Below are positions 1 to 10,399 of a DNA stretch of 45,158 bases, piece after piece; the first letter of the stretch is position 1; every line of letters starts with the position of its first letter. The DNA is taken from positions 1-45,158 of the forward strand of contig PYVG01000009.1 in NCBI GenBank assembly GCA_003030745.1, in the 5' to 3' direction. Both the position numbers and the translations under genes were made by a program. The notes beneath the pieces are model-generated. The model ran no database searches. It worked only from the letters and a program-made list of their open reading frames with translations, and was not told the origin of the DNA. This stretch comes from Pseudidiomarina aestuarii (GTDB lineage Bacteria > Pseudomonadota > Gammaproteobacteria > Enterobacterales > Alteromonadaceae).

Positions 1-2
1 GC

Positions 3-2309
3 ATGGAAATTTTAATCATTGTTCTCATTGCACTGCTGCTGCTTCTTGCCATCGGCGATATTCGTCGCGCGTTGATCACGAGACCCGTGTTTGCCTTCTT
101 TCAGCGCGTGTTGCCCCCGTTGTCGCCGACAGAACGTGAAGCGATGCAAGCTGGCGATACCTGGTGGGATGCGGAGCTATTTCAAGGTCGTCCCAACTGG
201 CAGGCATTTTTGCAGACCAATGCACCACATTTCACGCCTGAAGAACAAGATTTCATCGATAATCAGTTAGAAACACTGCTTGCCATGCTCGATGATTTTG
301 AGATTGTGCAGGAAGATTGTGATTTACCGGAAGCGGTGTGGGCTTACCTGCGTAAAGAAAAGTTCTTTGCGATGATTATCGGACGCGAGTTTGGCGGTTT
401 GGATTTCTCTCCAGCGGCTAATTCGCATATCGTGTCGCGCATCGCAACGCGCTCTATTAGTGCTGCGGTGACTGTTATGGTGCCAAACTCATTGGGGCCC
501 GGAGAGCTACTGACGCACTATGGTACGACTGAACAAAAAGACTATTGGCTGCCACGACTGGCATCCGGTGAAGATATTCCTTGTTTTGCATTAACGGGTC
601 CTGAAGCTGGATCAGACGCCGGCTCGATTCCAGATACCGGTATCATTTGCCGTGGCGAACATGATGGCAAAGAGGTAGTAGGTATTCGACTGAATTGGGA
701 CAAGCGATATATCACACTCGCGCCCGTCGCTACCGTATTAGGGCTAGCGTTTAAACTCTATGATCCAGATGGACTGCTTGGCGATAACAAAGAGCTTGGT
801 ATTACCTGCGCGTTGATTCCCACTAATCATCCGGGCGTTGAGACTGGAGCGCGGCATTTACCGCTGAATCAAGCATTTATGAACGGGACTACCTACGGCA
901 AAGATGTCTTTGTGCCGCTTGATTGGATTATTGGCGGGCCCGATTATGCCGGTAAAGGCTGGCAAATGTTGATGGAGTGTCTATCGGCTGGCCGCGGTAT
1001 TTCGTTGCCGGCGTTAGCTGCAGCAACTGGGCATCTGACCGAGCGCATGACGGGTGCTTATGCCTATGTGCGCCGGCAGTTCGGTTTGCCTATCGGGAAG
1101 TTCGAAGGCGTCCAAGCGGCGATGGGTAAAATTGGTGGGACCAATTATATCTTGGAGTCGATGCGACGTTTGACGGTTACCGCTTTGATGGCGGGTAAAA
1201 GTCCATCGGTGATCACCGCAATGACGAAGTATCACATGACCGAAATGGGGCGGCAGGTGATGGATGCAGCCATGGATATCCATGCGGGCAAAGGCATTCA
1301 GTTGGGCCCAAAGAATTATCTCGGTCACGGTTTTATGGCCACGCCGGTGTCGATTACCGTTGAGGGTGCGAATATTCTCACACGTAGCTTGATGATTTTT
1401 GGACAGGGAGCAACGCGCTGCCATCCGTATGTGCTTGCTGAAATGGAAGCGGCATCGAATCCGAATCAAGATCAGGGCTTACTCGATTTTGACGCTTTAT
1501 TGTTTCGGCATATTCGCTTTGGTTTGGCCAACGCTGGTGGGTCGTTCCTAATGGGTGTGACTGCTGCGCATTGGGTGAAATCGCCAGTAAGCGGTTGGAC
1601 TGGCCGCTACTATCAACAACTCACGCGAATGAGCCGAGCGCTGGCATTGACGGCCGATGTTGCCATGCTGTCGCTGGGTGGTGATTTAAAACGTAAAGAG
1701 ATGCTCTCAGCGCGGCTTGGTGATGTGTTGAGTCATTTGTATATGGCGTCAGCAGTGCTGAAGCGGTACGAAGATGAAGGGCGTCAGGCTGGCGATCATG
1801 ACTATGTGAAATGGGCATTGACGCATCATCTGTATGAAATAGGTCGTGCATTTAACGAGTTCTTCGCAAATTTCCCCAATCGCTGGTTGGCATGGACACT
1901 TCGGCTATTGATTTTCCCATTCGGGAACCACTATAAACGCCCAGTAGATCAGTTGTATCAAGCAATCGCAGAGAGCATGATGGAACCCAGTGTGACGCGT
2001 GAGCGGCATACTTTTCTGTGTTATTGGAAAGATGACCCAAATGATGTGACTGGACATATGGAACTTGCATTTCGAGCAATGAAGACCAATCGTGAGCTCT
2101 ATAAAAAGCTCAGTAAAGCGGAAAAGCGTGGCGATATTCCGCCGGATTTGAATGGCGAGGCTTTGGTAGCCGCCGCGCTGGAAGCTAAGATTGTTGACGC
2201 CGCCGAAGCTGAATCATTACAAGCCTGTGAGGCCTTGCGGATCACGGCTGTAGCAGTTGATCAGTTTGCTCCGGAAACGCTTCGTAGAAAGCCAAAAGAG
2301 GCTCGTTAA
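3..2309 (+). CDS. fadE: Acyl-CoA dehydrogenase FadE
   Basis: First, flavin-dependent step of fatty-acid beta-oxidation: acyl-CoA to trans-2-enoyl-CoA. The 768-residue product follows E. coli FadE closely over most of its length. Residues 1-20 are a hydrophobic segment suggesting inner-membrane association. Residues around 165-215 hold the conserved acyl-CoA dehydrogenase block (GPGELLTHYG, then FALTGPEAGSDAG). The region around 455-480 carries ITVEGANILTRS and FGQGATRCHPYVL, and the last third is the FadE-specific C-terminal domain (DUF1974 type). E. coli FadE is about 814 residues, the difference being at the membrane N-terminus. The ATG lies only two bases inside the window, so a longer N-terminus and the promoter cannot be judged. 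It converges on ettA across a short gap holding a hairpin. Confidence 0.93.
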   Translation: MEILIIVLIALLLLLAIGDIRRALITRPVFAFFQRVLPPLSPTEREAMQAGDTWWDAELFQGRPNWQAFLQTNAPHFTPEEQDFIDNQLETLLAMLDDFEIVQEDCDLPEAVWAYLRKEKFFAMIIGREFGGLDFSPAANSHIVSRIATRSISAAVTVMVPNSLGPGELLTHYGTTEQKDYWLPRLASGEDIPCFALTGPEAGSDAGSIPDTGIICRGEHDGKEVVGIRLNWDKRYITLAPVATVLGLAFKLYDPDGLLGDNKELGITCALIPTNHPGVETGARHLPLNQAFMNGTTYGKDVFVPLDWIIGGPDYAGKGWQMLMECLSAGRGISLPALAAATGHLTERMTGAYAYVRRQFGLPIGKFEGVQAAMGKIGGTNYILESMRRLTVTALMAGKSPSVITAMTKYHMTEMGRQVMDAAMDIHAGKGIQLGPKNYLGHGFMATPVSITVEGANILTRSLMIFGQGATRCHPYVLAEMEAASNPNQDQGLLDFDALLFRHIRFGLANAGGSFLMGVTAAHWVKSPVSGWTGRYYQQLTRMSRALALTADVAMLSLGGDLKRKEMLSARLGDVLSHLYMASAVLKRYEDEGRQAGDHDYVKWALTHHLYEIGRAFNEFFANFPNRWLAWTLRLLIFPFGNHYKRPVDQLYQAIAESMMEPSVTRERHTFLCYWKDDPNDVTGHMELAFRAMKTNRELYKKLSKAEKRGDIPPDLNGEALVAAALEAKIVDAAEAESLQACEALRITAVAVDQFAPETLRRKPKEAR

Positions 2310-2324
2310 GACCGTTAGAAAAAG

Positions 2325-2352
2325 ATAGGGCGCTGGTTCAACAGCGCCCTAT
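2325..2352 (-). terminator. Terminator hairpin between fadE and ettA
   Basis: An 11-bp perfect inverted repeat (2325-2335 with 2342-2352, 6-base loop) fills the gap between the convergent genes. On the minus strand the stem is followed by a T-rich run (complement of the A-tract near 2319-2323), so it looks like a rho-independent terminator for ettA. On the plus strand the stem has no T-tract, so it would stop fadE transcription less well. Confidence 0.75.
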
Positions 2353-2357
2353 GCGGA

Positions 2358-4025
2358 TTACACACCAATTGGCTTGTAACGAGTACGATGGGGCTCCATA
2401 GCTTGCTCGCCATGAGTTTTCTTCATGTACTCTTCGTAATCAGTGTAGTTCCCTTCATAGAAGTTGATCTGACCTTCGTCACGATAATCGAGGATGTGTG
2501 TCGCCACCCGATCGAGGAACCAACGGTCGTGCGAGATCACCATCGCTGAACCTGGAAACTCCAATAACGCTTCTTCTAACGCACGGAGGGTTTCAACATC
2601 CAAGTCATTGGTTGGCTCATCGAGCAGCAACAGGTTACCACCGGCCTTTAACAGTTTGGCCAAATGAACGCGGTTGCGCTCACCGCCAGATAACTCACCG
2701 ATAATTTTCTGTTGGTCATTGCCGCGGAAATTAAAGCGGCCCGCATACGCACGGCTGTTAATCTCGAAATTGCCAATGCGAATAATGTCTTGGCCATCGG
2801 AAATTTCTTGCCACACGTTATTCTTCGCATCCATGTTGTCACGGAATTGGTCGACACTGGCTAATTGCACGGTATCACCAAGCTCCACAGTCCCTGAATC
2901 AGGTTGTTCCTGACCGGTAATCATGCGGAACAACGTCGATTTACCGGCACCATTCGGGCCGATAATACCGACAATGGCACCTTTTGGAACGCTGAAACTG
3001 AGGTCATCGATGAGTACCCGACCGTCGTATGCTTTCTTGAGGTGATTCACTTCAAGTACTTTATCGCCTAACCGCGGCCCCGGTGGGATAAAGAGCTCGT
3101 TGGTCTCGTTACGTTTTTGATAATCGCCACTTTGTAGCTCTTCAAATCGAGCCATCCGCGCCTTACTCTTCGCCTGACGGCCTTTCGGATTCGTGCGAAC
3201 CCACTCGAGTTCCTGTTTAATACTGCGTTGACGAGCTCGCTCACCTTTCTCTTCTTGCTCAAGGCGCTTCTCTTTTTGCTCTAACCATGACGAATAGTTG
3301 CCTTCCCACGGAATACCGTAGCCACGGTCGAGTTCAAGAATCCAGCCGGCAACATTATCGAGGAAGTACCGGTCGTGGGTAATGGCAACGACGGTACCCT
3401 CATAGTCGTGCAGGAAGCGTTCAAGCCAAGCAACCGACTCCGCATCTAAGTGGTTGGTCGGTTCATCGAGCAATAACATATCGGGCTTGCTCAGCAACAG
3501 TCGACAAATCGCCACACGCCGACGTTCACCACCCGACAGTACTTTGATTTTGGTATCCCAGGGCGGTAAGCGCAATGAATCGGCCGCACGTTCGAGCATG
3601 TTCTCGATGTTATGTCCGTCTTTCGCCTGAATGATGGCTTCGAGTTGGCCTTGCTTCTTAGCTAAGGCGTCGAAATCTGCGTCTTCTTCCGCATACGCAG
3701 CATAAACTTGATCGAGTTCCGCTAGCGCGTTCTTGACTTCAGAAACGGCTTCTTCAACAGTCTCGCGTACCGTTTTCGATTCGTCGAGCTTTGGTTCTTG
3801 CGGAAGGTAGCCAATCTGGATACCCGCAAGTGGGCGTGCTTCGCCGTCAATCTCGGTGTCGATACCGGCCATGATGCGCAGCAATGTGGATTTACCAGCA
3901 CCATTTAAACCAAGTACACCAATTTTTGCACCAGGGAAAAAAGATAAAGAAATATCTTTCAGAATAGTCTTTTTGGGTGGGACGACTTTACTCACCCGCG
4001 ACATGGAGTAGATGTATTGTGCCAT
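2358..4025 (-). CDS. ettA: Energy-dependent translational throttle protein EttA (ABC-F)
   Basis: ABC-F ATPase that binds the ribosomal E site and gates the first elongation step according to ATP/ADP ratio (family knowledge). Two ABC domains are visible: first Walker A GLNGAGKSTLLR and signature LSGGERRR, second Walker A GPNGAGKSTLFR and signature LSGGERNR, each with LLLDEPTN. The charged linker between them is typical of EttA. I chose the ATG at 4025 (MAQYIYSM...), which gives 555 residues, the E. coli EttA length, with an AAGGA-type ribosome site upstream. An ATG nine codons earlier (4052) is possible but less likely. No membrane segments, as expected for a cytosolic ABC-F protein. Divergent from glyA. 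Confidence 0.95.
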   Translation of the reverse strand: MAQYIYSMSRVSKVVPPKKTILKDISLSFFPGAKIGVLGLNGAGKSTLLRIMAGIDTEIDGEARPLAGIQIGYLPQEPKLDESKTVRETVEEAVSEVKNALAELDQVYAAYAEEDADFDALAKKQGQLEAIIQAKDGHNIENMLERAADSLRLPPWDTKIKVLSGGERRRVAICRLLLSKPDMLLLDEPTNHLDAESVAWLERFLHDYEGTVVAITHDRYFLDNVAGWILELDRGYGIPWEGNYSSWLEQKEKRLEQEEKGERARQRSIKQELEWVRTNPKGRQAKSKARMARFEELQSGDYQKRNETNELFIPPGPRLGDKVLEVNHLKKAYDGRVLIDDLSFSVPKGAIVGIIGPNGAGKSTLFRMITGQEQPDSGTVELGDTVQLASVDQFRDNMDAKNNVWQEISDGQDIIRIGNFEINSRAYAGRFNFRGNDQQKIIGELSGGERNRVHLAKLLKAGGNLLLLDEPTNDLDVETLRALEEALLEFPGSAMVISHDRWFLDRVATHILDYRDEGQINFYEGNYTDYEEYMKKTHGEQAMEPHRTRYKPIGV

Positions 4026-4080
4026 AACGACAAGGAATCCTTTATGCAGCAAATTGAATGGCGCTATTTTAACCCTGAAG

Positions 4081-4110
4081 TTGGCGCTAACCCAAGTATA
4101 TTGGTAAACT
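4081..4110 (+). promoter_or_regulatory. Possible sigma-70 promoter for glyA
   Basis: TTGGCG at 4081-4086 and TAAACT at 4105-4110, 18 bases apart, lie in the divergent ettA/glyA gap, 82 bases before the chosen glyA start. The match is moderate. Confidence 0.3.
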
Positions 4111-4191
4111 AGCGACCAGTTTCTTAAATGAATTGTGCCAACGCTACTGAGCCTGCGTTACGGCACCCGCCTCAAGATGTCAGGAGCCCCG

Positions 4192-5448
4192 ATGTTAAAG
4201 CATGAAATGACCATTGCCGATTATGATGCCGATCTTTGGCAAGCCATGCAAAACGAAGTTCAGCGCCAAGAAGAGCACATTGAACTCATTGCGTCTGAAA
4301 ACTATACCAGCCCACGTGTACTTGAGGCACAAGGTTCGCAGTTAACTAACAAATACGCAGAAGGTTATCCGCACAAGCGCTACTACGGCGGTTGTGAGTA
4401 CGTTGATGTGGTCGAAGACCTCGCGATTGAGCGGGCGAAACAGTTGTTTGGCGCTAAATATGCCAACGTGCAGCCGCATGCCGGTTCACAAGCCAATTCC
4501 GCTGTGTTTTTAGCTCTGCTAGAGGCGGGTGATACTGTCTTAGGAATGAGTCTGGCCCATGGTGGTCACTTGACGCATGGTTCAGGTGTAAATTTTTCCG
4601 GCAAATTGTATAAAGCAGTGCAATACGGTTTAGATGAAAGCACTGGCGAAATTGATTACGCTGAAGTGCGTAAACTAGCATTAGAGCATAAACCAAAGCT
4701 GATTGTGGCTGGATTTTCTGCCTACTCAGGTGTGGTGGACTGGCAACGTTTCCGTGATATCGCGGATGAAGTGGGAGCCTACTTCTTAGTTGATATGGCG
4801 CATGTTGCGGGCTTAGTCGCTGCCGGTCTATATCCGAATCCAGTTCCTATTGCAGATGTCGTCACCACGACCACGCACAAGACCTTAGCGGGTCCACGTA
4901 GTGGCTTGATCTTATCGGGCAAAGACGATGAAGCACTGCACAAAAAGCTCAACAGCGGTGTGTTCCCTGGCAGTCAAGGTGGCCCACTGTGTCACGTGAT
5001 TGCTGCGAAAGCGGTGGCTTTCAAAGAAGCAATGGAACCGGCATTCAAAGCCTATCAACAGCAAGTGCTCGATAACGCCAATGCGATGGTTCGTGTCATG
5101 CAAGAACGCGGCTACAAGATTGTCTCTGGTGGCACCCAGAACCATTTATTCTTGGTCGATTTAATTGATAAAGATATTACCGGTAAAGATGCGGATGCCG
5201 CTTTAGGCAATGCTTACATCACCGTGAATAAGAACTCGGTTCCAAATGATCCGCGGTCACCGTTTGTTACATCGGGTTTGCGTTTAGGAACACCAGCCAT
5301 CACTCGGCGTGGATTTAAAGTTGCGGAAGCAGAGCAAGTCGCGAATTGGATTTGTGACGTGTTGGACGATATCGGCAACGATGCAGTGATTGAACGCGTT
5401 CGCGGCGAAGTCAAAGCGTTGTGTAAACAATTTCCGGTATACGGTTAA
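4192..5448 (+). CDS. glyA: Serine hydroxymethyltransferase
   Basis: PLP enzyme interconverting serine and glycine while charging tetrahydrofolate with a one-carbon unit. The PLP-lysine motif [14 protein letters not shown] and the N-terminal block [15 protein letters not shown] are present. The start at 4192 ([13 protein letters not shown]) matches the E. coli N-terminus, has a CAGGAG ribosome site six bases upstream and gives 418 residues against the usual 417. The reading frame extends 19 codons further upstream, but that stretch has no resemblance to GlyA. It is followed at 28 bases by nrdR, probably in one transcript with ribD and ribB, a common gammaproteobacterial order. Confidence 0.97.
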   Translation: MLKHEMTIADYDADLWQAMQNEVQRQEEHIELIASENYTSPRVLEAQGSQLTNKYAEGYPHKRYYGGCEYVDVVEDLAIERAKQLFGAKYANVQPHAGSQANSAVFLALLEAGDTVLGMSLAHGGHLTHGSGVNFSGKLYKAVQYGLDESTGEIDYAEVRKLALEHKPKLIVAGFSAYSGVVDWQRFRDIADEVGAYFLVDMAHVAGLVAAGLYPNPVPIADVVTTTTHKTLAGPRSGLILSGKDDEALHKKLNSGVFPGSQGGPLCHVIAAKAVAFKEAMEPAFKAYQQQVLDNANAMVRVMQERGYKIVSGGTQNHLFLVDLIDKDITGKDADAALGNAYITVNKNSVPNDPRSPFVTSGLRLGTPAITRRGFKVAEAEQVANWICDVLDDIGNDAVIERVRGEVKALCKQFPVYG

Positions 5449-5476
5449 CAGTCAGCGTTAAAGAACGAGAAACTCT

Positions 5477-5926
5477 ATGCATTGTCCGTTTTGTGGCACG
5501 TTAGATACTAAAGTCATCGACTCGCGATTGGTTGCTGAGGGCGCGTCTGTGCGTCGTCGCCGAGAATGCACCGATTGCAAAGAGCGGTTTACGACCTTCG
5601 AAACCGCTGAGTTGATTATGCCGCGCGTCATTAAAACGGATGGCACCCGTGAGCCGTTCAACGAAGATAAATTGCGAAATGGTCTGTTACGAGCGCTGGA
5701 GAAACGTCCGGTGAGCTTAGAAATGATGGAGCAGGCCATTAATAATGTGAAATCTTCGTTGCGGGCCACTGGTGAGCGAGAAGTGACTAGTCAAGCGATT
5801 GGTGCGCTGGTTATGGAAAACCTCAAGGCCATCGATAAAGTGGCTTATATTCGGTTCGCATCGGTTTATCGTGCATTCGATGATATTCGTGAATTCGGCG
5901 AAGAGATTGCACGGCTAAACGACTAA
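5477..5926 (+). CDS. nrdR: Transcriptional repressor NrdR
   Basis: Zinc-ribbon/ATP-cone repressor of ribonucleotide reductase genes. Zinc ligands C3, C6, C31 and C34 are visible (CPFC ... CTDC), with an Arg-rich loop between them, followed by the ATP-cone domain (about residues 49-139) that senses ATP/dATP. Length 149 is the family norm. No nrd genes are in the window, so the regulated targets lie elsewhere. It sits between glyA and ribD, its usual place. Confidence 0.96.
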   Translation: MHCPFCGTLDTKVIDSRLVAEGASVRRRRECTDCKERFTTFETAELIMPRVIKTDGTREPFNEDKLRNGLLRALEKRPVSLEMMEQAINNVKSSLRATGEREVTSQAIGALVMENLKAIDKVAYIRFASVYRAFDDIREFGEEIARLND

Positions 5927-5946
5927 TTGATTCACGGGGCGCATTC

Positions 5947-7038
5947 ATGACACATCAGCAGTACATGCAGATGGCTCTCGATTTAGCCGCTCGTGGTCTC
6001 TACTCAACTGCTCCCAACCCACAAGTCGGCTGCGTTATTGTTGCCGACGGTCAAGTTGTTGGCCAAGGTTGGCACGAACGCCCTGGCGAGCCCCACGCCG
6101 AAGTCTACGCACTGCGTGAAGCAGGTGCTTTGGCACGCGGCGCTACTGCTTATGTGACACTTGAACCGTGCAGCCATTTTGGTCGTACTCCTCCCTGTGC
6201 TGACGCATTGATTGATGCCGCAATCGGTCATGTGGTGATTGCGCAATTGGATCCAAATCCATTGGTTGCCGGGCGCGGTGTCGAAAAGTTAAAGGCAGCG
6301 GGCATATCTGTGGAAGTGGGCGTCTTAGAATCTGCTGCGCGAACTTTGAATTGCGGCTTTCGGAGTCGAATGGAGCGCGGTCGTCCTTGGTTGCGCTGCA
6401 AGCTAGCAGCTACTTTAGATGGTCGCACCGCCTTGGCTAATGGTGCCAGTCAATGGATCACGGGTAGCGCTGCACGGGCTGATGTACATGATTTTCGCGC
6501 TCGCAGCGGTGCTATTTTGAGTACAGCGCGAACGGTGTTGCGTGACAATGCACGGTTAACCGCACGCTCAGATCGATGCGAACAGCAACCGTTACGCGTC
6601 ATTATTGACAGCCAAGGACTATTGGAGCCAACTGCCAGCCTCTTTCAAGAGCCGTCACCAATTTTGCTGGTACATTTAGCCACAACCGCAGAACGTGCGA
6701 TGCATTGGCCCCAGCATGTTGAAGTATGGACAGCGCCGAGCAAAGCCAAACGGGTGGATCTACAGGCATTGTTGTTAGAACTGGGTCGTCGCCAAATCAA
6801 TGAGGTGTGGACCGAGTGTGGCGCCGAGCTGGCTGGAAGTCTCTTACAAGAAAACCTCATTGATGAGTGGGTGATCTATGTTGCGCCTAAGTTTTTCGGT
6901 GCAACAGGTCGCGGACTGGTAGACATAGCCACTTTTAGCGATATTGCCGACGCCCCTCAATGTACTTTCACGGATGTTCGCCAAATTGGTGCTGACATCC
7001 GCATTATAGCGAAGCCAGATGCTGGCCTAGGAGAATGA
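5947..7038 (+). CDS. ribD: Bifunctional riboflavin deaminase/reductase RibD
   Basis: Second and third steps of riboflavin synthesis. The N-terminal deaminase domain (residues 1-145) carries the zinc motifs HAEVYAL and [12 protein letters not shown]. The C-terminal reductase domain (about 146-363) carries [12 protein letters not shown] and ends within an FxD-type reductase fold. Length 363 is normal. It overlaps ribB by four bases (ATGA), so the two are translationally coupled. In many relatives ribE lies between ribD and ribB; here nothing does. Confidence 0.95.
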   Translation: MTHQQYMQMALDLAARGLYSTAPNPQVGCVIVADGQVVGQGWHERPGEPHAEVYALREAGALARGATAYVTLEPCSHFGRTPPCADALIDAAIGHVVIAQLDPNPLVAGRGVEKLKAAGISVEVGVLESAARTLNCGFRSRMERGRPWLRCKLAATLDGRTALANGASQWITGSAARADVHDFRARSGAILSTARTVLRDNARLTARSDRCEQQPLRVIIDSQGLLEPTASLFQEPSPILLVHLATTAERAMHWPQHVEVWTAPSKAKRVDLQALLLELGRRQINEVWTECGAELAGSLLQENLIDEWVIYVAPKFFGATGRGLVDIATFSDIADAPQCTFTDVRQIGADIRIIAKPDAGLGE

Positions 7039-8162
7039 ACATCGTGACAACGCTGAATAGCGCTGCTGAGATTATCGAGGATATCCGGCAAGGTAAAATG
7101 GTCATTCTGATGGATGACGAAGATCGCGAAAATGAAGGCGATTTGATTATGGCGGCGGAGTGTGTGACACCCGCAGCGATTAATTTCATGGCACGGTTTG
7201 GGCGCGGATTAATCTGCTTAACCTTAACTGAGCAACGTTGCACACAGCTGCGTTTACCACTCATGGTCGATCAAAACCACTCGCCCTATGCCACCAACTT
7301 TACTGTTTCCATTGAAGCAGCTGAAGGGGTGACGACTGGTATTTCAGCGGCCGATCGTGCTCGCACTGTTCAAGCTGCAGTCGCTAAAGATGCGAAGCCA
7401 ACTGATTTAGTCATGCCAGGGCATATCTTTCCATTGAAAGCGAAAGCCGGTGGTGTGTTAAACCGAGCGGGGCATACGGAAGCCGGTTGTGATCTGGCGC
7501 GATTAGCAGGTTTTGAACCGGCGGCGGTGATTGTTGAAATCTTGAATGAAGACGGCACCATGGCGCGCCGACCCGATCTAGAAAAATTTGCTGCGGAACA
7601 TGACTTAAAAATCGGTACCATTGCTGATTTGATTGAGTATCGTTCGCTAAAAGAAAAAACGATTGAACGCAAAGCGCATTGTAAATTGCCTACAGCGCAT
7701 GGTGAATTTGAACTGATCACTTACCAAGACACGATCGATAACCAAGTTCATTATGCGCTAGTCAACGGTGAGATTTCAGCGGCAGAACCGGTCAATGTGC
7801 GGGTGCATTTGCAAGACACCTTCAACGACCTGTTTGCTACCGAGCGCGCTGCCAAGCGCAGCTGGCCGTTGGGTCACGCTATGCAGTACATCGGTGAGCA
7901 TGGTGGTGTATTGGTCGTGATTGGTCGTCAACAAAGCTCTGCGGATATCTTGGACCAAGTGCAAAGTTTCGCTGCTGAAGATCGCGGTGAAAAGCGCGTA
8001 TCTGCGGCTGCCTCGAACGCATCGCGAAATGTCGGTATTGGCTCGCAAATTTTGGCTGATTTAGGCATTCATCAGATGCATCTAATGAGCTCGCCGAAGC
8101 GCTATTCAGCTTTGTCTGGCTTTGGTCTCGAAGTCGTTGACTTCATTGAAGACGAGAGTTAG
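7035..8162 (+). CDS. ribB: 3,4-dihydroxy-2-butanone-4-phosphate synthase with degenerate GTP cyclohydrolase II-like domain
   Basis: Makes the four-carbon unit of riboflavin from ribulose 5-phosphate. Residues 1-205 are a full RibB domain, with the acidic motif DEDRENEGD (28-36) and [12 protein letters not shown]. Residues from about 206 to 375 resemble the RibA fold of RibBA fusions. However, where RibA has the zinc cysteines (CxxGD...RCDC) this protein reads [20 protein letters not shown] with no cysteine, and the GTP-binding arginine block is also lost. I therefore infer it is a RibBX-type protein without cyclohydrolase II activity and that a separate ribA exists elsewhere. It starts inside the ribD stop (ATGA) and converges on panE with a nine-base gap and no terminator that I can see. 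Confidence 0.93.
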   Translation: MNIVTTLNSAAEIIEDIRQGKMVILMDDEDRENEGDLIMAAECVTPAAINFMARFGRGLICLTLTEQRCTQLRLPLMVDQNHSPYATNFTVSIEAAEGVTTGISAADRARTVQAAVAKDAKPTDLVMPGHIFPLKAKAGGVLNRAGHTEAGCDLARLAGFEPAAVIVEILNEDGTMARRPDLEKFAAEHDLKIGTIADLIEYRSLKEKTIERKAHCKLPTAHGEFELITYQDTIDNQVHYALVNGEISAAEPVNVRVHLQDTFNDLFATERAAKRSWPLGHAMQYIGEHGGVLVVIGRQQSSADILDQVQSFAAEDRGEKRVSAAASNASRNVGIGSQILADLGIHQMHLMSSPKRYSALSGFGLEVVDFIEDES

Positions 8163-8171
8163 AGGCGAGAG

Positions 8172-9038
8172 TTAGAAGCGACTTTCGACCGCTTTGACAT
8201 GCTCCCACAGCCAGCGATGGGTGGGAGCAGACAACCCTAGTTGTTCGCATTGCTGAACCACAAAACCATTCAGATAATCAATTTCAGTACGACGTTGACG
8301 GATGATGTCACTTAGCATCGATGAGCGATTCTGTGCGGTTGCCTGAATGACTTTCTGCGCATCTGCGACTAGCTCAGATGCCATCCACTGCATCCCCAAT
8401 TGATTTGCGAGCGCAACGAACTCATTGGCTAACTGTTGTTGAGGCTCAGCAATAGGATGAGTCAGCAGGTCACCATTCTTGCAGTGATACAGCACTGTCA
8501 GCGGATTGATTAAGCAATTGATCGCCAGCTTGTGCCAACGTTTGTTCTGAATATTGGGTAGCCAGTGAAACGACGGCAAACTTCGATTTAGCGCAGCCAG
8601 CATCGCCGCGGGAAATGCAGTGCCGTGTTGCTGAGCTCCGAGCCAACTCTCGCCTTGACCAGCATGATTGAGCAGCGTGCCATCCCGAAAAGCTCCGTGG
8701 GTGGTGACCCAATGAAAGCTATTTGCGGGTAACAAAGATTCCTCGGCTAAGAGCATGCCGTTATAGCTCAGAATCAGCGGGATTTGACGATACCAAGCGT
8801 GTTCTCGAGCCTGTTCTAACCAGGTATCAATGTCATAGGCTTTGAGTGCTGCAATCACCACATCAGGCGTTTGAGCAGGGTCGAATGCATTGAGCTCAAT
8901 GGTGCTTTCTTGATTCAGAATAAAGGCTTGTGGGGGGGTTCCAGAGCGGGTAGCGACCATGACATATTGATGCTGTTGCTGCAATTTTGCCGCAATCAAC
9001 CCACTCAATGCTCCCTCACCATACACCAACCAACGCAT
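8172..9038 (-). CDS. panE: 2-dehydropantoate 2-reductase (ketopantoate reductase)
   Basis: NADPH-dependent reduction of ketopantoate to pantoate in coenzyme A synthesis. The N-terminal Rossmann motif (YGEGALSG, residues 7-14) is present. The catalytic-lysine region KLAINCLINPLTVLY aligns with the E. coli PanE motif, and the C-terminal SDIIRQRRTEIDYLNG holds the conserved pantoate-binding Ser/Arg/Glu residues. Length 288 against about 303 in E. coli. It is the last gene of a minus-strand run, two bases after the ampG-like gene. Confidence 0.88.
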   Translation of the reverse strand: MRWLVYGEGALSGLIAAKLQQQHQYVMVATRSGTPPQAFILNQESTIELNAFDPAQTPDVVIAALKAYDIDTWLEQAREHAWYRQIPLILSYNGMLLAEESLLPANSFHWVTTHGAFRDGTLLNHAGQGESWLGAQQHGTAFPAAMLAALNRSLPSFHWLPNIQNKRWHKLAINCLINPLTVLYHCKNGDLLTHPIAEPQQQLANEFVALANQLGMQWMASELVADAQKVIQATAQNRSSMLSDIIRQRRTEIDYLNGFVVQQCEQLGLSAPTHRWLWEHVKAVESRF

Positions 9039-9040
9039 GC

Positions 9041-10399
9041 CTAATCAGCCTCTTGGTGACGATGATAATTGGCTTCGAGTTCACTTAAGCGTTCTCGCAA
9101 CGCCAACAAAATCAGCAATCCGGGTATCACCATGACACTGGTGAGAATGAAGAACAAACTCCAGTTCCCATCCAGCCAATCGACCACAAAACCGCTATAG
9201 GAGGAGAGTAAGGTTCGACCGAGATTACCGAGCGAAGCCAGCAATGCGTATTGCGATGCGGTAAACGTGCGATTACAGAGCAAGCTTATGAAGGCTACAA
9301 AGGCTACGGTTGACCAGGCGCTAGTAAAACCATCTATCAGTACCGCGGCGAGGAGCAGGTCGGTATCGGCGCCGACTAGAGCAATCCACGCAAAGAGGAG
9401 GTTGCTGGCCGCCATAGCTGCACCACCAATGAGCAGACCGCGAACAATACCGATACGAATATTGACAATACTTCCCAGAACCGCAAAAACAATGGTGACC
9501 CACCAAGTAATAACTTTGGAGTAGGTCGCAATCTGGTCATTGGTGAAGCCAATTTCTTTATAGAAGACAATCGACATCCGCCCCAAAAAGGCTTCACCGA
9601 GCTTGAAGACAAAGACAAAAGTCAGCAGCGCTGTGGCAAGTTGCCAGCCATTGCGCGTGAAAAACTCGACCACGGGTGCGACAAAGGTTTGTTGCACCCA
9701 CGCCCACCAGCGAAAACCTTGCACGCGAACTGGTGCAATGGCGTGGTAGCGTTTGCTTTCAGCAAACATAATGACGAATAGCAGTTGAACCGCAAGTACA
9801 CCCAGTAGAACCCAGTAGGCGTCTTGCCACGAGTAGGTGACGCCATCGACTAAGTAGAATGGAATCGCACCCAGACCGCTATAACCGGTCCACCAGCCAG
9901 CGGTGGCCATGGCTGCTCCTGCTGACTGCAGGCGCGATTCATTGGCTGCGAAACTTTCGATTCGAAAGGCGTCTATCGCGACATCTTGTGTCGCTGAAAA
10001 AAAACTAATCGCAACAGCAGCAACCGCTATCCAATATAAGTTACTTTGCACATCGAGCGTGCTCATAAAGAAAGTTGCAAAGGCGAGACCGCTTAAACAC
10101 AAAACGATCCAACTACGGCGGGCGCCAAGCCATCGATGTAACAATGGCAACTGGAAGCGATCGACAAGGGGAGACCAGAGTGCATTGATGCTATAGGCGA
10201 CAAAAACGACACCGAAGAGACCAATCGACCCCCGCGATAGTCCTTCCTCCTGCAACCATGCCGACAACATTGAGCCAATTAGGACCCACGGGAAACCACT
10301 GATAATCCCGAAGCCAAAAATTTGCCAGACGCGCGCCTCGCGATAGACCGCGAGGTCTCGATACCAAGGTTGTGCAGCGTTGGTCTGCGAATCGGTCAT
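9041..10399 (-). CDS. ampG: AmpG-like MFS permease (muropeptide uptake family)
   Basis: Polytopic inner-membrane protein of 452 residues, with roughly twelve hydrophobic segments across its length. The N-terminal block (FGFGIISGFPWVLIGSML, then WSPLVDRF and LGARRSWIVL) and the sequence SATQDVAIDAFRIE are characteristic of the AmpG/PAT family, which imports anhydro-muropeptides for cell-wall recycling and, where AmpC exists, feeds beta-lactamase induction. No other recycling gene is adjacent, so substrate is inferred from family only. Its start overlaps the cyclophilin stop by four bases (ATGA), indicating one transcript; panE follows after two bases. Confidence 0.82.
   Translation of the reverse strand: MTDSQTNAAQPWYRDLAVYREARVWQIFGFGIISGFPWVLIGSMLSAWLQEEGLSRGSIGLFGVVFVAYSINALWSPLVDRFQLPLLHRWLGARRSWIVLCLSGLAFATFFMSTLDVQSNLYWIAVAAVAISFFSATQDVAIDAFRIESFAANESRLQSAGAAMATAGWWTGYSGLGAIPFYLVDGVTYSWQDAYWVLLGVLAVQLLFVIMFAESKRYHAIAPVRVQGFRWWAWVQQTFVAPVVEFFTRNGWQLATALLTFVFVFKLGEAFLGRMSIVFYKEIGFTNDQIATYSKVITWWVTIVFAVLGSIVNIRIGIVRGLLIGGAAMAASNLLFAWIALVGADTDLLLAAVLIDGFTSAWSTVAFVAFISLLCNRTFTASQYALLASLGNLGRTLLSSYSGFVVDWLDGNWSLFFILTSVMVIPGLLILLALRERLSELEANYHRHQEAD

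Noticed and set aside
7650..8162. GTP cyclohydrolase II activity for the second half of the ribB gene
   Set aside because: The zinc cysteines and nearby GTP-binding residues are missing.
8148..8174. Terminator between ribB and panE
   Set aside because: Only a direct repeat (GAGAGTTAGA) is present; no stem-loop.
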